Origin: Thermoplasmata archaeon | GTDB taxonomy: Archaea; Thermoplasmatota; E2; UBA202; JdFR-43 | DNA length: 13,349 nt | Reading direction: 5' to 3' | Assembly: GCA_021161135.1 (NCBI GenBank) | Contig: JAGHBD010000093.1 | Span: forward strand, 1-13,349 | Part shown: piece by piece, positions 1 through 7,262 of the stretch | How positions within the stretch are numbered: position 1 is the first letter of the stretch | Layout of the letters: the number at the start of each line of letters is the position of its first letter | Made by a program: the position numbers and the translations under genes | The notes under the pieces: model-generated | What the model was told of the DNA's origin: nothing | Seen by the model: the letters and a program-made list of their open reading frames with translations, nothing else | Databases searched by the model: none

Positions 1-158
1 ATTCCTCCTTTATTTTGACTCGTATCATATTGGCTTACTCCACTGTGCCTTAAATCATGTCCCTGTATTGGCCATGGAGAATCCTGCAAACCTTGCTGCA
101 TGGATAAAGGTGCGAGCAAAATGGCAGCAATGAGAAGAGCAAGTAATGCTCCTTTCAT
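1..158 (-). CDS. Secreted PQQ/beta-propeller-like repeat protein, N-terminal fragment (3' end outside window)
   Basis: Reading the minus strand from the ATG at 156-158 gives 52 codons open to the window edge. The first ~20 residues are a signal peptide: Lys at position 2, then a long Leu/Ala/Ile hydrophobic core ending near MQQG. Directly after it comes SPWPIQGHDLRHSGVS followed by an YDTS stretch. This WPxxxxDxxHTG/S-type opening is typical of exported proteins with PQQ-like (quinoprotein/BamB-type) beta-propeller repeats, where it forms the first blade. Family function is usually ligand or protein binding outside the membrane; no catalytic role can be inferred from this fragment. It diverges from the uS12 operon. 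No Shine-Dalgarno is seen, and a TATA-like element lies about 25 nt upstream, so the mRNA is probably leaderless. Signal peptide call is strong; propeller assignment rests on a single blade start. Confidence 0.7.
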   Translation of the reverse strand, partial: MKGALLALLIAAILLAPLSMQQGLQDSPWPIQGHDLRHSGVSQYDTSQNKGG

Positions 159-177
159 GAAAATAAAACAGCATTAA

Positions 178-187
178 ATTTATGAAA
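178..187 (-). promoter_or_regulatory. TATA box of the PQQ-like secreted gene
   Basis: On the minus strand this reads TTTCATAAAT, centred about 25 nt upstream of the ATG at 158. A start of transcription at or next to the ATG would follow, giving a leaderless message. The element is AT-rich in AT-rich surroundings, so the exact register is uncertain. Confidence 0.4.
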
Positions 188-275
188 TTAATGGCATAAT
201 TGATAGCAAGATAGCATTCATGCACTTTTCTCTAGGAAATGTTCAATCTTTGAAATACTGGCTTAAGCGTTATTC

Positions 276-283
276 TTATATAC
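276..283 (+). promoter_or_regulatory. TATA box of the uS12-uS7-EF-2 operon
   Basis: TTATATAC is centred 27 nt upstream of the ATG at 307, the usual archaeal TATA-to-start distance. This places transcription start at or just before that ATG and rules out the longer in-frame start at 220, which lies upstream of the promoter. Confidence 0.7.
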
Positions 284-306
284 TAAAAGCATATTTGCCT
301 GTTAGC

Positions 307-735
307 ATGGGCAGAGGAATGTATGCAGCTCGGAAGCTGAAGCGAGACAGGCAGAAGTTTAGATGGCATGATCGCTATTATAAGCGAAGAATGCTTGGCT
401 TAAAAAGAAAGACGGATCCATTAGAAGGAGCTCCTCAGGCGAGAGGGATAGTGCTTGAGAAAGTTGGTATCGAGGCAAGGCAGCCAAACTCTGCTATAAG
501 AAAGTGTGTTAAGGTTCAACTCATCAAAAATGGTAAGATTGTTACTGCTTTTGCTCCCGGGGATAAGGCAATCACTTTTATAGATGAGCACGATGAGGTG
601 GTTATTGAAGGCATAGGAGGAAGAATGGGTCGTTCTAAAGGAGATATCCCTGGAGTTAGATATAAAGTTATAAAGGTCAATAATGTGTCGTTGCAGGAGT
701 TAGTTAAAGGTAAGGTAGAGAAACCAGTGAGATAA
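307..735 (+). CDS. rps12: Small ribosomal subunit protein uS12
   Basis: This 142-residue protein is uS12, which sits at the decoding centre of the 30S subunit and takes part in tRNA selection. It shows the archaeal/eukaryotic N-terminus ([15 protein letters not shown], near residues 6-20), then the nearly universal [16 protein letters not shown] and [18 protein letters not shown] loops, and the C-terminal [10 protein letters not shown] and EKPVR ending. Length matches archaeal uS12 (about 140-147). The frame is open back to an ATG at 220, but the extra 29 residues do not resemble uS12 and begin upstream of the TATA box, so the ATG at 307 ([10 protein letters not shown]) is chosen. It is first in the operon, one nucleotide ahead of uS7, and is probably leaderless. 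Confidence 0.97.
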   Translation: MGRGMYAARKLKRDRQKFRWHDRYYKRRMLGLKRKTDPLEGAPQARGIVLEKVGIEARQPNSAIRKCVKVQLIKNGKIVTAFAPGDKAITFIDEHDEVVIEGIGGRMGRSKGDIPGVRYKVIKVNNVSLQELVKGKVEKPVR

Positions 736-736
736 A

Positions 737-1297
737 ATGGCTGAGCTGCTGTTTGGAAAATATGAGGTTGAAAATATAGTGATACGGGATAAAGGACTGG
801 CAGCATACATTAATTTAGATACTAAAAAGCTGCACACACATGGAAGACATGCGAACAAGAGATTTAAAAAGGCAAATCTTTCATTGATAGAGAGGCTTGC
901 AAATAATATGATGAGAACAGAGAAATACACTGGCAAAAAATCCAAAGCATTACGAGTAATAAAAGAGGCGTTTGAAATCATAGAAAAAAGAACAAAAGAA
1001 AATCCTCTCCAAGTATTAATAAGGGCAATAGAAAATGCTGCCCCTCGCGAAGAAACAACCCGTCTCTTTTTGAGCGGTATTTATGTTCCTCAGGCTGTTG
1101 ATAGCGCTCCCTTGAGGCGGCTGGATGTTGCTTTACGCAACATTTGTAAGGGGGCTGTTTCGAAAACCTTCAGAAATAGAAAAAGTATTGCCGAGTGTCT
1201 GGCTGATGAGATTATTCATGCTGCGAATGATGATGCAGCAAGTTATGCAATTAGTAAGAAGCTTGAAGTGGAGAGAATAGCACAAAGCGCAAGGTGA
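737..1297 (+). CDS. rps7: Small ribosomal subunit protein uS7
   Basis: This 186-residue protein is uS7, a primary 16S rRNA-binding protein that organises the 30S head and borders the E site. Recognisable features are [16 protein letters not shown] (near residues 31-46), the block [19 protein letters not shown] with its conserved APREET turn, [16 protein letters not shown], and the helical C-terminus [22 protein letters not shown]. Length is slightly short for archaeal uS7 (about 190-215) because the N-terminal extension is brief. The ATG lies one base after the uS12 stop, so translation is probably coupled; only a weak GTGA precedes it. EF-2 follows after four bases. Confidence 0.97.
   Translation: MAELLFGKYEVENIVIRDKGLAAYINLDTKKLHTHGRHANKRFKKANLSLIERLANNMMRTEKYTGKKSKALRVIKEAFEIIEKRTKENPLQVLIRAIENAAPREETTRLFLSGIYVPQAVDSAPLRRLDVALRNICKGAVSKTFRNRKSIAECLADEIIHAANDDAASYAISKKLEVERIAQSAR
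1293..1297 (+). promoter_or_regulatory. Shine-Dalgarno GGTGA of the EF-2 gene
   Basis: GGTGA lies 4 nt before the ATG at 1302 and contains the uS7 stop codon (TGA at 1295-1297). It matches the GGAGGTGA archaeal consensus in five bases and suits an internal operon gene, unlike the first genes of units here, which lack such a site. Confidence 0.65.
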
Positions 1298-1301
1298 GGA
1301 A

Positions 1302-3497
1302 ATGGGAAGGAAGGAAGAAAATATTAGGAAAGCTAAGGAATTAAGATATAAGCCCGAAAGAATAAGGAATATAGGAGTCGTAGCCCACATAGACCACGGC
1401 AAAACAACATTCTCCGATAATCTTCTGGCGGGAGCTGGAATGATTTCTGAAGAGCTTGCAGGCCAGCAGCTCGTTTTGGATTACGACGAGCAGGAGCAGG
1501 CAAGAGGTATAACAATTAACGCTGCAGCAGCTTCAATGGTTCATGAATATGAAGGACAGGAGTATTTAATTAATTTAATCGACACCCCAGGCCACGTTGA
1601 TTTTGGCGGAGATGTCACACGAGCGATGAGAGCCGTGGATGGGGCGATTGTTGTAGTATGTGCTGTAGAGGGCGTGATGCCCCAAACAGAAACTGTGTTA
1701 CGCCAGGCTTTAAGGGAGCGAGTCAAGCCAGTGTTGCTAATAAATAAGGTTGATCGCCTCATAAATGAACTCAAACTCGATGCCCAACAAATGCAGCAGA
1801 GATTCGTTAAAATAATAACTGAGGTTAATAAACTCATCAAGAAAATGGCTCCTGAGGAATTTAAGGATAAGTGGCTCGTCCGCCCAGAAAATGGTTCAGT
1901 TGCTTTTGGTAGCGCATTACATAACTGGGCAATTTCTGTTCCATATATGAAAAAGACAGGCATCACATTCAAAGATATTTATGAGTACTGTAAAAATGAG
2001 GATCAGAAGACGCTTGCTAAAAAGGCACCTATTCATGAAGTTGCTTTAAATATGGTTATTCAGCATCTTCCGAATCCAAAAGAAGCGCAGAAATACAGGA
2101 TACCGAATATATGGCATGGCGATTTGGATAGTGAGATAGGCAAGGCAATGATTGAATGTGATCCAAAAGGTCCTCTTGCCCTTATGGTAACCAAAATAAT
2201 TATTGATCCTCATGCAGGAGAAATAACATTTGGAAGAGTTTTTTCTGGCACATTGAGGGAAGGGCAGGAGGTTTATATTCTTGGAATGCCAAAGCCATAC
2301 AGGATTCAGCAGGTGGCAGTGATGGTTGGCGATGACAGAATACAGGTTGAAGATATTCCAGCAGGTAATATAGCAGCCATTTCTGGCTTAAGAGATGCAT
2401 ATGCCGGCTCAACTGTAACAAGTGTGCCAGACATGGAGCCATTTGAAAGCATTCGCCACATTTCAGAGCCAGTTGTCACTGTAAGAGTTGAAGCAAAGCG
2501 TCCTGCTGATTTACCAAAATTAGTTAAAGTGCTTCGAGACATTTCCAAGGCGGATCCTTCAATACAGGTTGAAATAAATCAGGAAACAGGAGAATACCTC
2601 ATGTCTGGAATGGGAGAATTGCATCTCGAAGTTACAGAATATAGAATAAAGAATGAACATAAGCTGGATATTATAACCTCTGAGCCAACAGTTATATACA
2701 GAGAAACAGTAAGAAAAACCTCACCTGTTTTTGAAGGCAAGTCACCAAATAAACATAACTATCTCTATGTTGTTGTCGAACCACTTGAGGAAGAGGTTGT
2801 TAAAGCATTGCTTGAGGGGCAAATTCCAGAAAATGTAAAGAAATACAGAAAAGAAGTTGCAAAGAAACTCGAAGAGCTGGGAATGAGTAAAGAAGAGGCA
2901 AAGGGAGTATTTGGTATCAAGGGAGCAAACCTCATAACAGATGTAACCAAGGGCATACAGCATTTGCATGAGGCAAAAGAACTCCTCAAGCAGGCTTTCG
3001 AAGAAGTCTGCCAGACTGGCCCCAAGGCGGCGGAGCCGCTGCAGGGCGTGAAAGTAAAGCTTGTTGATGCAAAATTGCATGAAGATGCCATACATCGTGG
3101 CCCCGCCCAGCTTATACCAGCGATGAGAAATGCTATATATGGAGCGATGATGCTTGCTGACCCAATATTGCTGGAGCCAATGCAGAAAGTTTTCATTTCG
3201 GTGCCGCATGAGCTCATGGGAAATGTAACAAGAGAAATAACGCAGAGAAGAGGAACAATCCTTGATATAAAGCAGGAAGGAGATATGAGCATTATACTGG
3301 CTAAAGCTCCTGTGGCAGAGATGTTTGGCTTTGCCTCTGCCATTCGTTCGGCGACGGGAGGAAGGGTTTTGTGGAGTACAGAGAATATGGGCTTTGAGCC
3401 ACTGCCAGACTTCCTGCAGGATGAAGTAACGAGGAAGGTAAGGGAGAGGAAGGGACTGAAGCCAGAGCCGTATCCCGCTGAGCATTACGCTGGATAA
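1302..3497 (+). CDS. fusA: Translation elongation factor 2 (aEF-2), ribosomal translocase GTPase
   Basis: This 731-residue protein is archaeal EF-2, which uses GTP hydrolysis to move tRNA and mRNA through the ribosome. The G domain carries the P loop AHIDHGKT (28-35), the switch I motif RGITI (68-72), DTPGH (94-98) and NKVD (148-151). Domains II-V follow at the usual places. Domain IV has [12 protein letters not shown], in which His598 (codon 3093-3095) is the residue converted to diphthamide, the ADP-ribosylation target of diphtheria toxin. Length is normal for archaeal EF-2 (about 725-735). It ends the uS12-uS7-EF-2 operon; EF-1alpha and uS10, which follow in many archaea, are absent, and the next gene converges after 22 bases. 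Confidence 0.98.
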   Translation: MGRKEENIRKAKELRYKPERIRNIGVVAHIDHGKTTFSDNLLAGAGMISEELAGQQLVLDYDEQEQARGITINAAAASMVHEYEGQEYLINLIDTPGHVDFGGDVTRAMRAVDGAIVVVCAVEGVMPQTETVLRQALRERVKPVLLINKVDRLINELKLDAQQMQQRFVKIITEVNKLIKKMAPEEFKDKWLVRPENGSVAFGSALHNWAISVPYMKKTGITFKDIYEYCKNEDQKTLAKKAPIHEVALNMVIQHLPNPKEAQKYRIPNIWHGDLDSEIGKAMIECDPKGPLALMVTKIIIDPHAGEITFGRVFSGTLREGQEVYILGMPKPYRIQQVAVMVGDDRIQVEDIPAGNIAAISGLRDAYAGSTVTSVPDMEPFESIRHISEPVVTVRVEAKRPADLPKLVKVLRDISKADPSIQVEINQETGEYLMSGMGELHLEVTEYRIKNEHKLDIITSEPTVIYRETVRKTSPVFEGKSPNKHNYLYVVVEPLEEEVVKALLEGQIPENVKKYRKEVAKKLEELGMSKEEAKGVFGIKGANLITDVTKGIQHLHEAKELLKQAFEEVCQTGPKAAEPLQGVKVKLVDAKLHEDAIHRGPAQLIPAMRNAIYGAMMLADPILLEPMQKVFISVPHELMGNVTREITQRRGTILDIKQEGDMSIILAKAPVAEMFGFASAIRSATGGRVLWSTENMGFEPLPDFLQDEVTRKVRERKGLKPEPYPAEHYAG

Positions 3498-3519
3498 CTT
3501 GAGTTTGCTGGTGCTATAG

Positions 3520-5478
3520 TCAGCAACGAGGCATTATTGAGGAAGGATCTATCACTTTCCATGGAGGATTGAAATCCAGTATTAGGATGAAACCTGGACC
3601 GACACAGTTTATAACATGCGTCTCCTTATTCTGTTTCCTAGTTATACATCCAGGATTTGCTCTATCTTTGCTAAGCCACAGAGCAGCATGCCATGGGTAA
3701 TAGTCTGAGCAACGAGAACCCTGCACAGTTTCTCCCTCAGGTTTTTTATCAAAACTAACTCTCATAAATTCCAAGAAATTGTTATCACTTACTATCCAGT
3801 AGTAAATGCCACCATCCCATCCGTCTTCTCTGAATCCTGGAGCATCCATAACATACATGTGATCGTTAGCAGAAGGTTTTTCACTTTCATCATCATTGTG
3901 GGTATCATCATTTGGTTGCTCGACATGAGTGGGCCATGCCTCATTACCATTTGCATTTTTCACCCAGAATCCCCGATCTCTGTAATGTACTTGCCTTGTA
4001 ATATCAAAATACACCTCCTCCTCATTTCCTATACCAGATGGATAAACTGTAAATTGGAATACAATAACATTTCCATACCACCATTGCCAATTGCCGCCTC
4101 TCTTTAGTTGGAATCTTTGCAAACCAAAGCCACCTATTTTATATGGATCCTTTGTCATATAATCTTTAAGCTGAGCAGGCATATCTCCCCATGGATCCGG
4201 AAAATTACCATCTGAGGCATTGTGTTTTACATCCGTTACATTTGCCCATATTCCTGTTAGTTTTACAGTATCCTTTGCATTTTTATATTGTAGGGTAAAT
4301 GTTATCCCCCTCAATTTTAATTTCTTTGGATTTATTTTCTCTATTTCCACCCAAACCGTTTTTGGCAGATCCTTTACTTTAAAAGTCCATTTATCGACTC
4401 CACTCTTTTTTATCTCATTTTGCTTTGTTTTGCTTTCCCATAATTTCACAACATCTTTGTTGTCACCAGATACAGTAAGAGTTACATCATCATTTGGATT
4501 AACCCCGGTTCCAGTTGGTTTATGGAGCACCATTTTCGATAGATCTACTTCATCTCTTCCTACAGGTGTAGCTACTACCTTATCATCGGCATAATCTGGT
4601 ATTCCATCGCCATCGGAATCATTCATATTCACCACAGTGAATGCTCCCTTGCTCTCTTCCTCATTTTCTGGAACTTCCTGCCCTCCTCCGCTTCCCTCCA
4701 GCCCGTTATATATGGTAAGATCTATTGTTATCGCCTCTGGAGTATACTCCACAATAACTTCATCATATCCAACATTTCCTGCGGCATCGCTCGCTTCTAC
4801 CTTAAGTTTATTCCATCCTTCATGGAGTGTAACAGGAATTTCGAATGGATATTCTATTGGCTCATCTTCTAGAGGCCAGCTGCTTCCCGTTGATCCTCCT
4901 TCCCATTCATGGGTGTAGCCAAATTGAGTTATGCCCTTGTTATCTCTTGCTATTCCCCTCAAAACAATGTCTGGATTGGAAAGCATCGCTCCATCTTCCG
5001 GCTCATCTATCGTTACCTCTGGAGGCTCGGTATCGGGGGGATTATATGTAACATTCACGCTGTCTTCGCCCCATGCACCATATATATTTTTGAACCTAAC
5101 TATAATCAAGTTCCATCCTGGATGAAGTCCGTAAATGTCTATCCTGAAATTGACATATTCTGCTGTTTCAAAATATGATGAATTACCTGTATAGCCCCCT
5201 TGCCAGTGCCATTCCCATTCCCAGTAATTCATTCCAGCTTCATCCATGGCGTAGCCCAAAACGACTAAATGCGGATCAGTAACAACTGCACCATCTTGTG
5301 GCTGTGTTATTACAACCATAGGCTGGAGTGTGGCTGTCGTTACATTATTACTTCTATATGTTATTTTAGCAATAACCGTTCCATTTTTTATATTCACATT
5401 TCTAACTTCTGTACTAATTGTTAAACTTCCAAATACCAAGAGCAGAGCCGTAAATAAGGCCAACAAACCTTTTCTCAT
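3520..5478 (-). CDS. Secreted multidomain protein: two Ig-like modules, Ca-binding repeat and a C-terminal region of unknown fold
   Basis: This 652-residue protein has a clear signal peptide (RK at 2-3, hydrophobic core about 5-19). Two tandem Ig-like (Big/cadherin-like) modules follow at about 54-146 and 154-246. Each opens with a VxIxxPxDGAxxxxPxxVLxG pattern, carries a GGxTGxSS turn, then LHPGWN or LHEGWN, and closes with a short acidic strand. An acidic/Gly linker (about 258-278) leads to DSDGDGIPDYADD (287-299), a thrombospondin type 3-like calcium site. Residues about 310-652 I do not recognise: mainly beta-rich, Trp/Tyr-rich (QWWYG near 465), acidic near 520-535, with Cys590, 611, 625 and 652 that could form disulfides. 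Likely a surface or extracellular adhesin or binding protein; no enzyme motif is seen. The gene diverges from the metalloprotease and has a strong Shine-Dalgarno, unlike its leaderless neighbours. Confidence 0.8.
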   Translation of the reverse strand: MRKGLLALFTALLLVFGSLTISTEVRNVNIKNGTVIAKITYRSNNVTTATLQPMVVITQPQDGAVVTDPHLVVLGYAMDEAGMNYWEWEWHWQGGYTGNSSYFETAEYVNFRIDIYGLHPGWNLIIVRFKNIYGAWGEDSVNVTYNPPDTEPPEVTIDEPEDGAMLSNPDIVLRGIARDNKGITQFGYTHEWEGGSTGSSWPLEDEPIEYPFEIPVTLHEGWNKLKVEASDAAGNVGYDEVIVEYTPEAITIDLTIYNGLEGSGGGQEVPENEEESKGAFTVVNMNDSDGDGIPDYADDKVVATPVGRDEVDLSKMVLHKPTGTGVNPNDDVTLTVSGDNKDVVKLWESKTKQNEIKKSGVDKWTFKVKDLPKTVWVEIEKINPKKLKLRGITFTLQYKNAKDTVKLTGIWANVTDVKHNASDGNFPDPWGDMPAQLKDYMTKDPYKIGGFGLQRFQLKRGGNWQWWYGNVIVFQFTVYPSGIGNEEEVYFDITRQVHYRDRGFWVKNANGNEAWPTHVEQPNDDTHNDDESEKPSANDHMYVMDAPGFREDGWDGGIYYWIVSDNNFLEFMRVSFDKKPEGETVQGSRCSDYYPWHAALWLSKDRANPGCITRKQNKETHVINCVGPGFILILDFNPPWKVIDPSSIMPRC

Positions 5479-5482
5479 TTCG

Positions 5483-5487
5483 CCTCC
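5483..5487 (-). promoter_or_regulatory. Strong Shine-Dalgarno of the Ig-like secreted gene
   Basis: On the minus strand GGAGGCGA precedes the ATG at 5478, matching the archaeal anti-SD partner GGAGGTGA at seven of eight positions. It fixes the start and shows this gene has a leader of about 30 nt. Confidence 0.75.
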
Positions 5488-5532
5488 ATTTCTATACCCG
5501 CGAGGTAGGCCTTAATTTTTCCGCCTCGCCCG

Positions 5533-5541
5533 TTTTAATAA
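5533..5541 (-). promoter_or_regulatory. TATA box of the Ig-like secreted gene
   Basis: Minus strand TTATTAAAA, centred near 5537, predicts transcription start near 5511 and a 5' leader of roughly 32 nt containing the Shine-Dalgarno. A palindrome (5547-5567) lies just upstream, at or beside the TFB-recognition position. Confidence 0.5.
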
Positions 5542-5546
5542 GGAAA

Positions 5547-5567
5547 ACTATCATGATGCATGATAGT
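5547..5567. promoter_or_regulatory. Perfect inverted repeat between divergent promoters, candidate operator
   Basis: ACTATCATG and CATGATAGT are perfectly complementary 9-bp arms around a 3-base centre. The element lies in the 151-bp region between the Ig-like secreted gene (minus) and the metalloprotease (plus), directly upstream of the minus-strand TATA box. Its size and symmetry suit a dimeric winged-helix or ribbon-helix-helix regulator. No regulator gene is in the window. Confidence 0.5.
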
Positions 5568-5591
5568 CTTCCACATGCTTACAATAAACAA

Positions 5592-5599
5592 ATGATGCA
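5592..5599. repeat. Second copy of ATGATGCA, half of the upstream palindrome core
   Basis: ATGATGCA at 5592-5599 repeats the same 8-mer at 5553-5560 inside the palindrome. This copy lies just upstream of the metalloprotease TATA box (5603-5610), so each divergent promoter has one copy at a similar position. Eight bases in AT-rich DNA could recur by chance. Confidence 0.35.
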
Positions 5600-5602
5600 A
5601 AA

Positions 5603-5610
5603 TTTATAAA
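5603..5610 (+). promoter_or_regulatory. TATA box of the metalloprotease gene
   Basis: TTTATAAA, a consensus archaeal TATA box, is centred 24 nt upstream of the ATG at 5630. No Shine-Dalgarno precedes the ATG, so the message is probably leaderless. Confidence 0.7.
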
Positions 5611-5629
5611 TGTTGCTCTCATTAGACAT

Positions 5630-7114
5630 ATGGAAAGACAGGGCTACATTGCCTTCATTATTGTTACCCTCATCATTTTTTCAGGCATTATAATTTACAA
5701 TGAGAGCAGGAAGAAGGGAGGAGTGGCAGAGGCAAAAGAGATATCCATACACGACTATGATCCTACCACTGATATAGAAGTAATCTTCAGAATAGACAGA
5801 ATAAGAAAGATAGAGTTCGAAAGAGGAGAGGCGCCAATGCTTGCCATGGAGATAAGCATCGATGGAAATGCTTTTGAAATAGGATACTGGAAAGGCATCG
5901 ATGTATATCCGAGATGGAGACACATACAGGATGTAAATGATAGCAAGGAAAATGTGAGCATAGAAATAAAACTCTTCGAAATTGTGGGTAATGAAAAAAT
6001 ACCATGTGACATTTCCCCAGCAACTGGAAAATATAGAGGATACGTGCTTAAATTAACCTATTCTCTCAAAAATGGTTCATGGCATGGCGATGATTCGCTG
6101 GGCGATGAAAGCGGATATGGACATGCAGGGGGACATGAAGATGGAAATTATGATGAAAACGATTACGAAATATGGTTTGACATATATCAAACAGATGCAG
6201 ATGGAGATCGCCTCACATGGTATGAGGAAGTTTTTGTATATGGAACGGATCCAAATATAAGTGATGCAGGCATTGATTATGATGGAGATGGTGTGCCAAT
6301 AGAATGGGAAGATAAATGGGGTTATGATCCATTCAAACCAGAAAATCACTCTGAAATTGATGTGGATGGAGATGGAATACAGAATATTGAGGAATATATG
6401 ATGGCTGAATGGCATGCTGACCCTTTCCGCCCAGATATATTCGTTGAGGTAGATTTCATGAAAAATAGATTCTTCGGCCACACTACTTTCCCAGAATATT
6501 CAAAGGAAAAAGTCATCTCCGCATTCACAAAACACAATTTTATGCTCCACATCGACGACGGCCTCATGGGCGGAGGCGGCGAAATCCTGCCGTATGAAAA
6601 ATTCTATACTCCTGAAAAGCTCTCGTATTATTACAAGAAATATTTCTTACACGACGGTCAAAATGAATGGAGGCGGGGAATATTCAGATATTGTGTATTC
6701 GTTCATTACACATTTCCGTCAAAGAAAAATGTGGCAGGCTATTCCTACTGGCCAACCAATGAGGATATTTTCAACTGTTTTGTTATTGGCACCAGAGTAA
6801 TAAAAAATTATCGCTTTACCCCTCTTGCCAGAGAAACTGCAATGGCGAGCCTTTTCATGCATGAACTCGGACATACCCTCGGTATTTTCTGGCATACATA
6901 TCATGGTTGCGATAATATTACATCCACACGTCCATGGTATGATGGATGGGATAAATACGCCAACTATAAAAGCTGTATGAACTATCGCTATGCTTGGAGT
7001 CTCATTGATTATTCAGATGGAAGCCACGGGCAAGGAGATTTCAACGACTGGGCTACTATAGACCCAGCATTCTTTGAAAAGAAATTCTTTGCAGAGCCGC
7101 CAATAATACTTTAA
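5630..7114 (+). CDS. Membrane-anchored, metzincin-like zinc metalloprotease with Ca-binding repeats
   Basis: This 494-residue protein starts with an uncleaved-looking membrane anchor (residues about 6-23), so the rest should be extracellular. A beta-rich segment (about 37-148) and a Gly/Asp/His-rich stretch (150-178) precede three acidic DxDGD-type loops (D189-D193, D216-D220, D244-D248), resembling thrombospondin type 3 or dockerin calcium sites. The catalytic part follows: HELGH (411-415) with Glu412 as expected general base, Gly418, and a C-terminal SCMNY (448-452) resembling the metzincin Met-turn, then DYSDG...DFNDW. The third zinc ligand is shifted: the canonical HExxHxxGxxH position is Trp421 and His422 follows. 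It diverges from the Ig-like secreted gene, which has a similar calcium motif. Protease function is well supported by motifs; substrate is unknown. Confidence 0.8.
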   Translation: MERQGYIAFIIVTLIIFSGIIIYNESRKKGGVAEAKEISIHDYDPTTDIEVIFRIDRIRKIEFERGEAPMLAMEISIDGNAFEIGYWKGIDVYPRWRHIQDVNDSKENVSIEIKLFEIVGNEKIPCDISPATGKYRGYVLKLTYSLKNGSWHGDDSLGDESGYGHAGGHEDGNYDENDYEIWFDIYQTDADGDRLTWYEEVFVYGTDPNISDAGIDYDGDGVPIEWEDKWGYDPFKPENHSEIDVDGDGIQNIEEYMMAEWHADPFRPDIFVEVDFMKNRFFGHTTFPEYSKEKVISAFTKHNFMLHIDDGLMGGGGEILPYEKFYTPEKLSYYYKKYFLHDGQNEWRRGIFRYCVFVHYTFPSKKNVAGYSYWPTNEDIFNCFVIGTRVIKNYRFTPLARETAMASLFMHELGHTLGIFWHTYHGCDNITSTRPWYDGWDKYANYKSCMNYRYAWSLIDYSDGSHGQGDFNDWATIDPAFFEKKFFAEPPIIL

Positions 7115-7128
7115 TCTGCCACAAAAGA

Positions 7129-7136
7129 TTATAATA
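7129..7136 (+). promoter_or_regulatory. TATA box of the C/D box sRNA
   Basis: TTATAATA centred at 7132-7133 predicts transcription start near 7158, which coincides with the 5' terminal-stem strand of the sRNA (7156-7159). It follows the metalloprotease stop by 14 nt. Confidence 0.55.
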
Positions 7137-7155
7137 TCCTTCCCACATCATTTTA

Positions 7156-7213
7156 TTGGATGATGAAGCTTGCTAGGGCTGATTTGATGATGAATAGCAA
7201 GCCTTCTGACCAA
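7156..7213 (+). ncRNA. Archaeal box C/D guide sRNA with two 12-nt guides
   Basis: All four boxes are perfect and in order: C box ATGATGA (7160-7166), 12-nt D' guide (7167-7178), D' box CTGA (7179-7182), 4-nt spacer, C' box ATGATGA (7187-7193), 12-nt D guide (7194-7205), D box CTGA (7206-7209). TTGG (7156-7159) pairs with CCAA (7210-7213) as the terminal stem. The 12/4/12 symmetry is the hallmark of archaeal sRNAs, which bind L7Ae, Nop5 and fibrillarin to direct 2'-O-methylation. By the D+5 rule the D' guide (AGCTTGCTAGGG) would target A in CCCUAGCAAGCU, and the D guide (ATAGCAAGCCTT) the C in AAGGCUUGCUAU. I cannot place these targets in rRNA or tRNA without the host sequences. The gene has its own TATA box. 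Confidence 0.9.
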
Positions 7214-7219
7214 CCTTAT

Positions 7220-7227
7220 TATATAAA
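7220..7227 (+). promoter_or_regulatory. TATA box for the GC-rich structured RNA
   Basis: TATATAAA centred at 7223-7224 is a consensus TATA box with no start codon of a credible gene at the expected distance; it predicts transcription from about 7249, 14 nt before the GC-rich stem-loop. It might alternatively give the YkgJ gene a second, leadered transcript. Confidence 0.5.
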
Positions 7228-7262
7228 TCGAAAGAGATAAATTTCTCATGCAATTTTTTGAA

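Noticed and set aside
220..306. N-terminal extension of uS12 from the ATG at 220
   Set aside because: The 29 extra residues do not resemble uS12, and the TATA box (276-283) lies inside them; the ATG at 307 matches the family start.
2742..3485. 247-codon open frame antisense to EF-2
   Set aside because: Composition is erratic (Cys/His/Phe/Leu-rich) with no domain, and it lies wholly opposite a certain gene; shadow frame.
3498..3519. Terminator between EF-2 and the convergent secreted gene
   Set aside because: The 22-bp gap has neither a T-rich tract nor a dyad in either direction.
7168..7202. GCTTGCTA...TAGCAAGC hairpin as a terminator of the metalloprotease gene
   Set aside because: There is no T tract after it, archaeal termination does not need hairpins, and the C/D boxes explain the sequence better.
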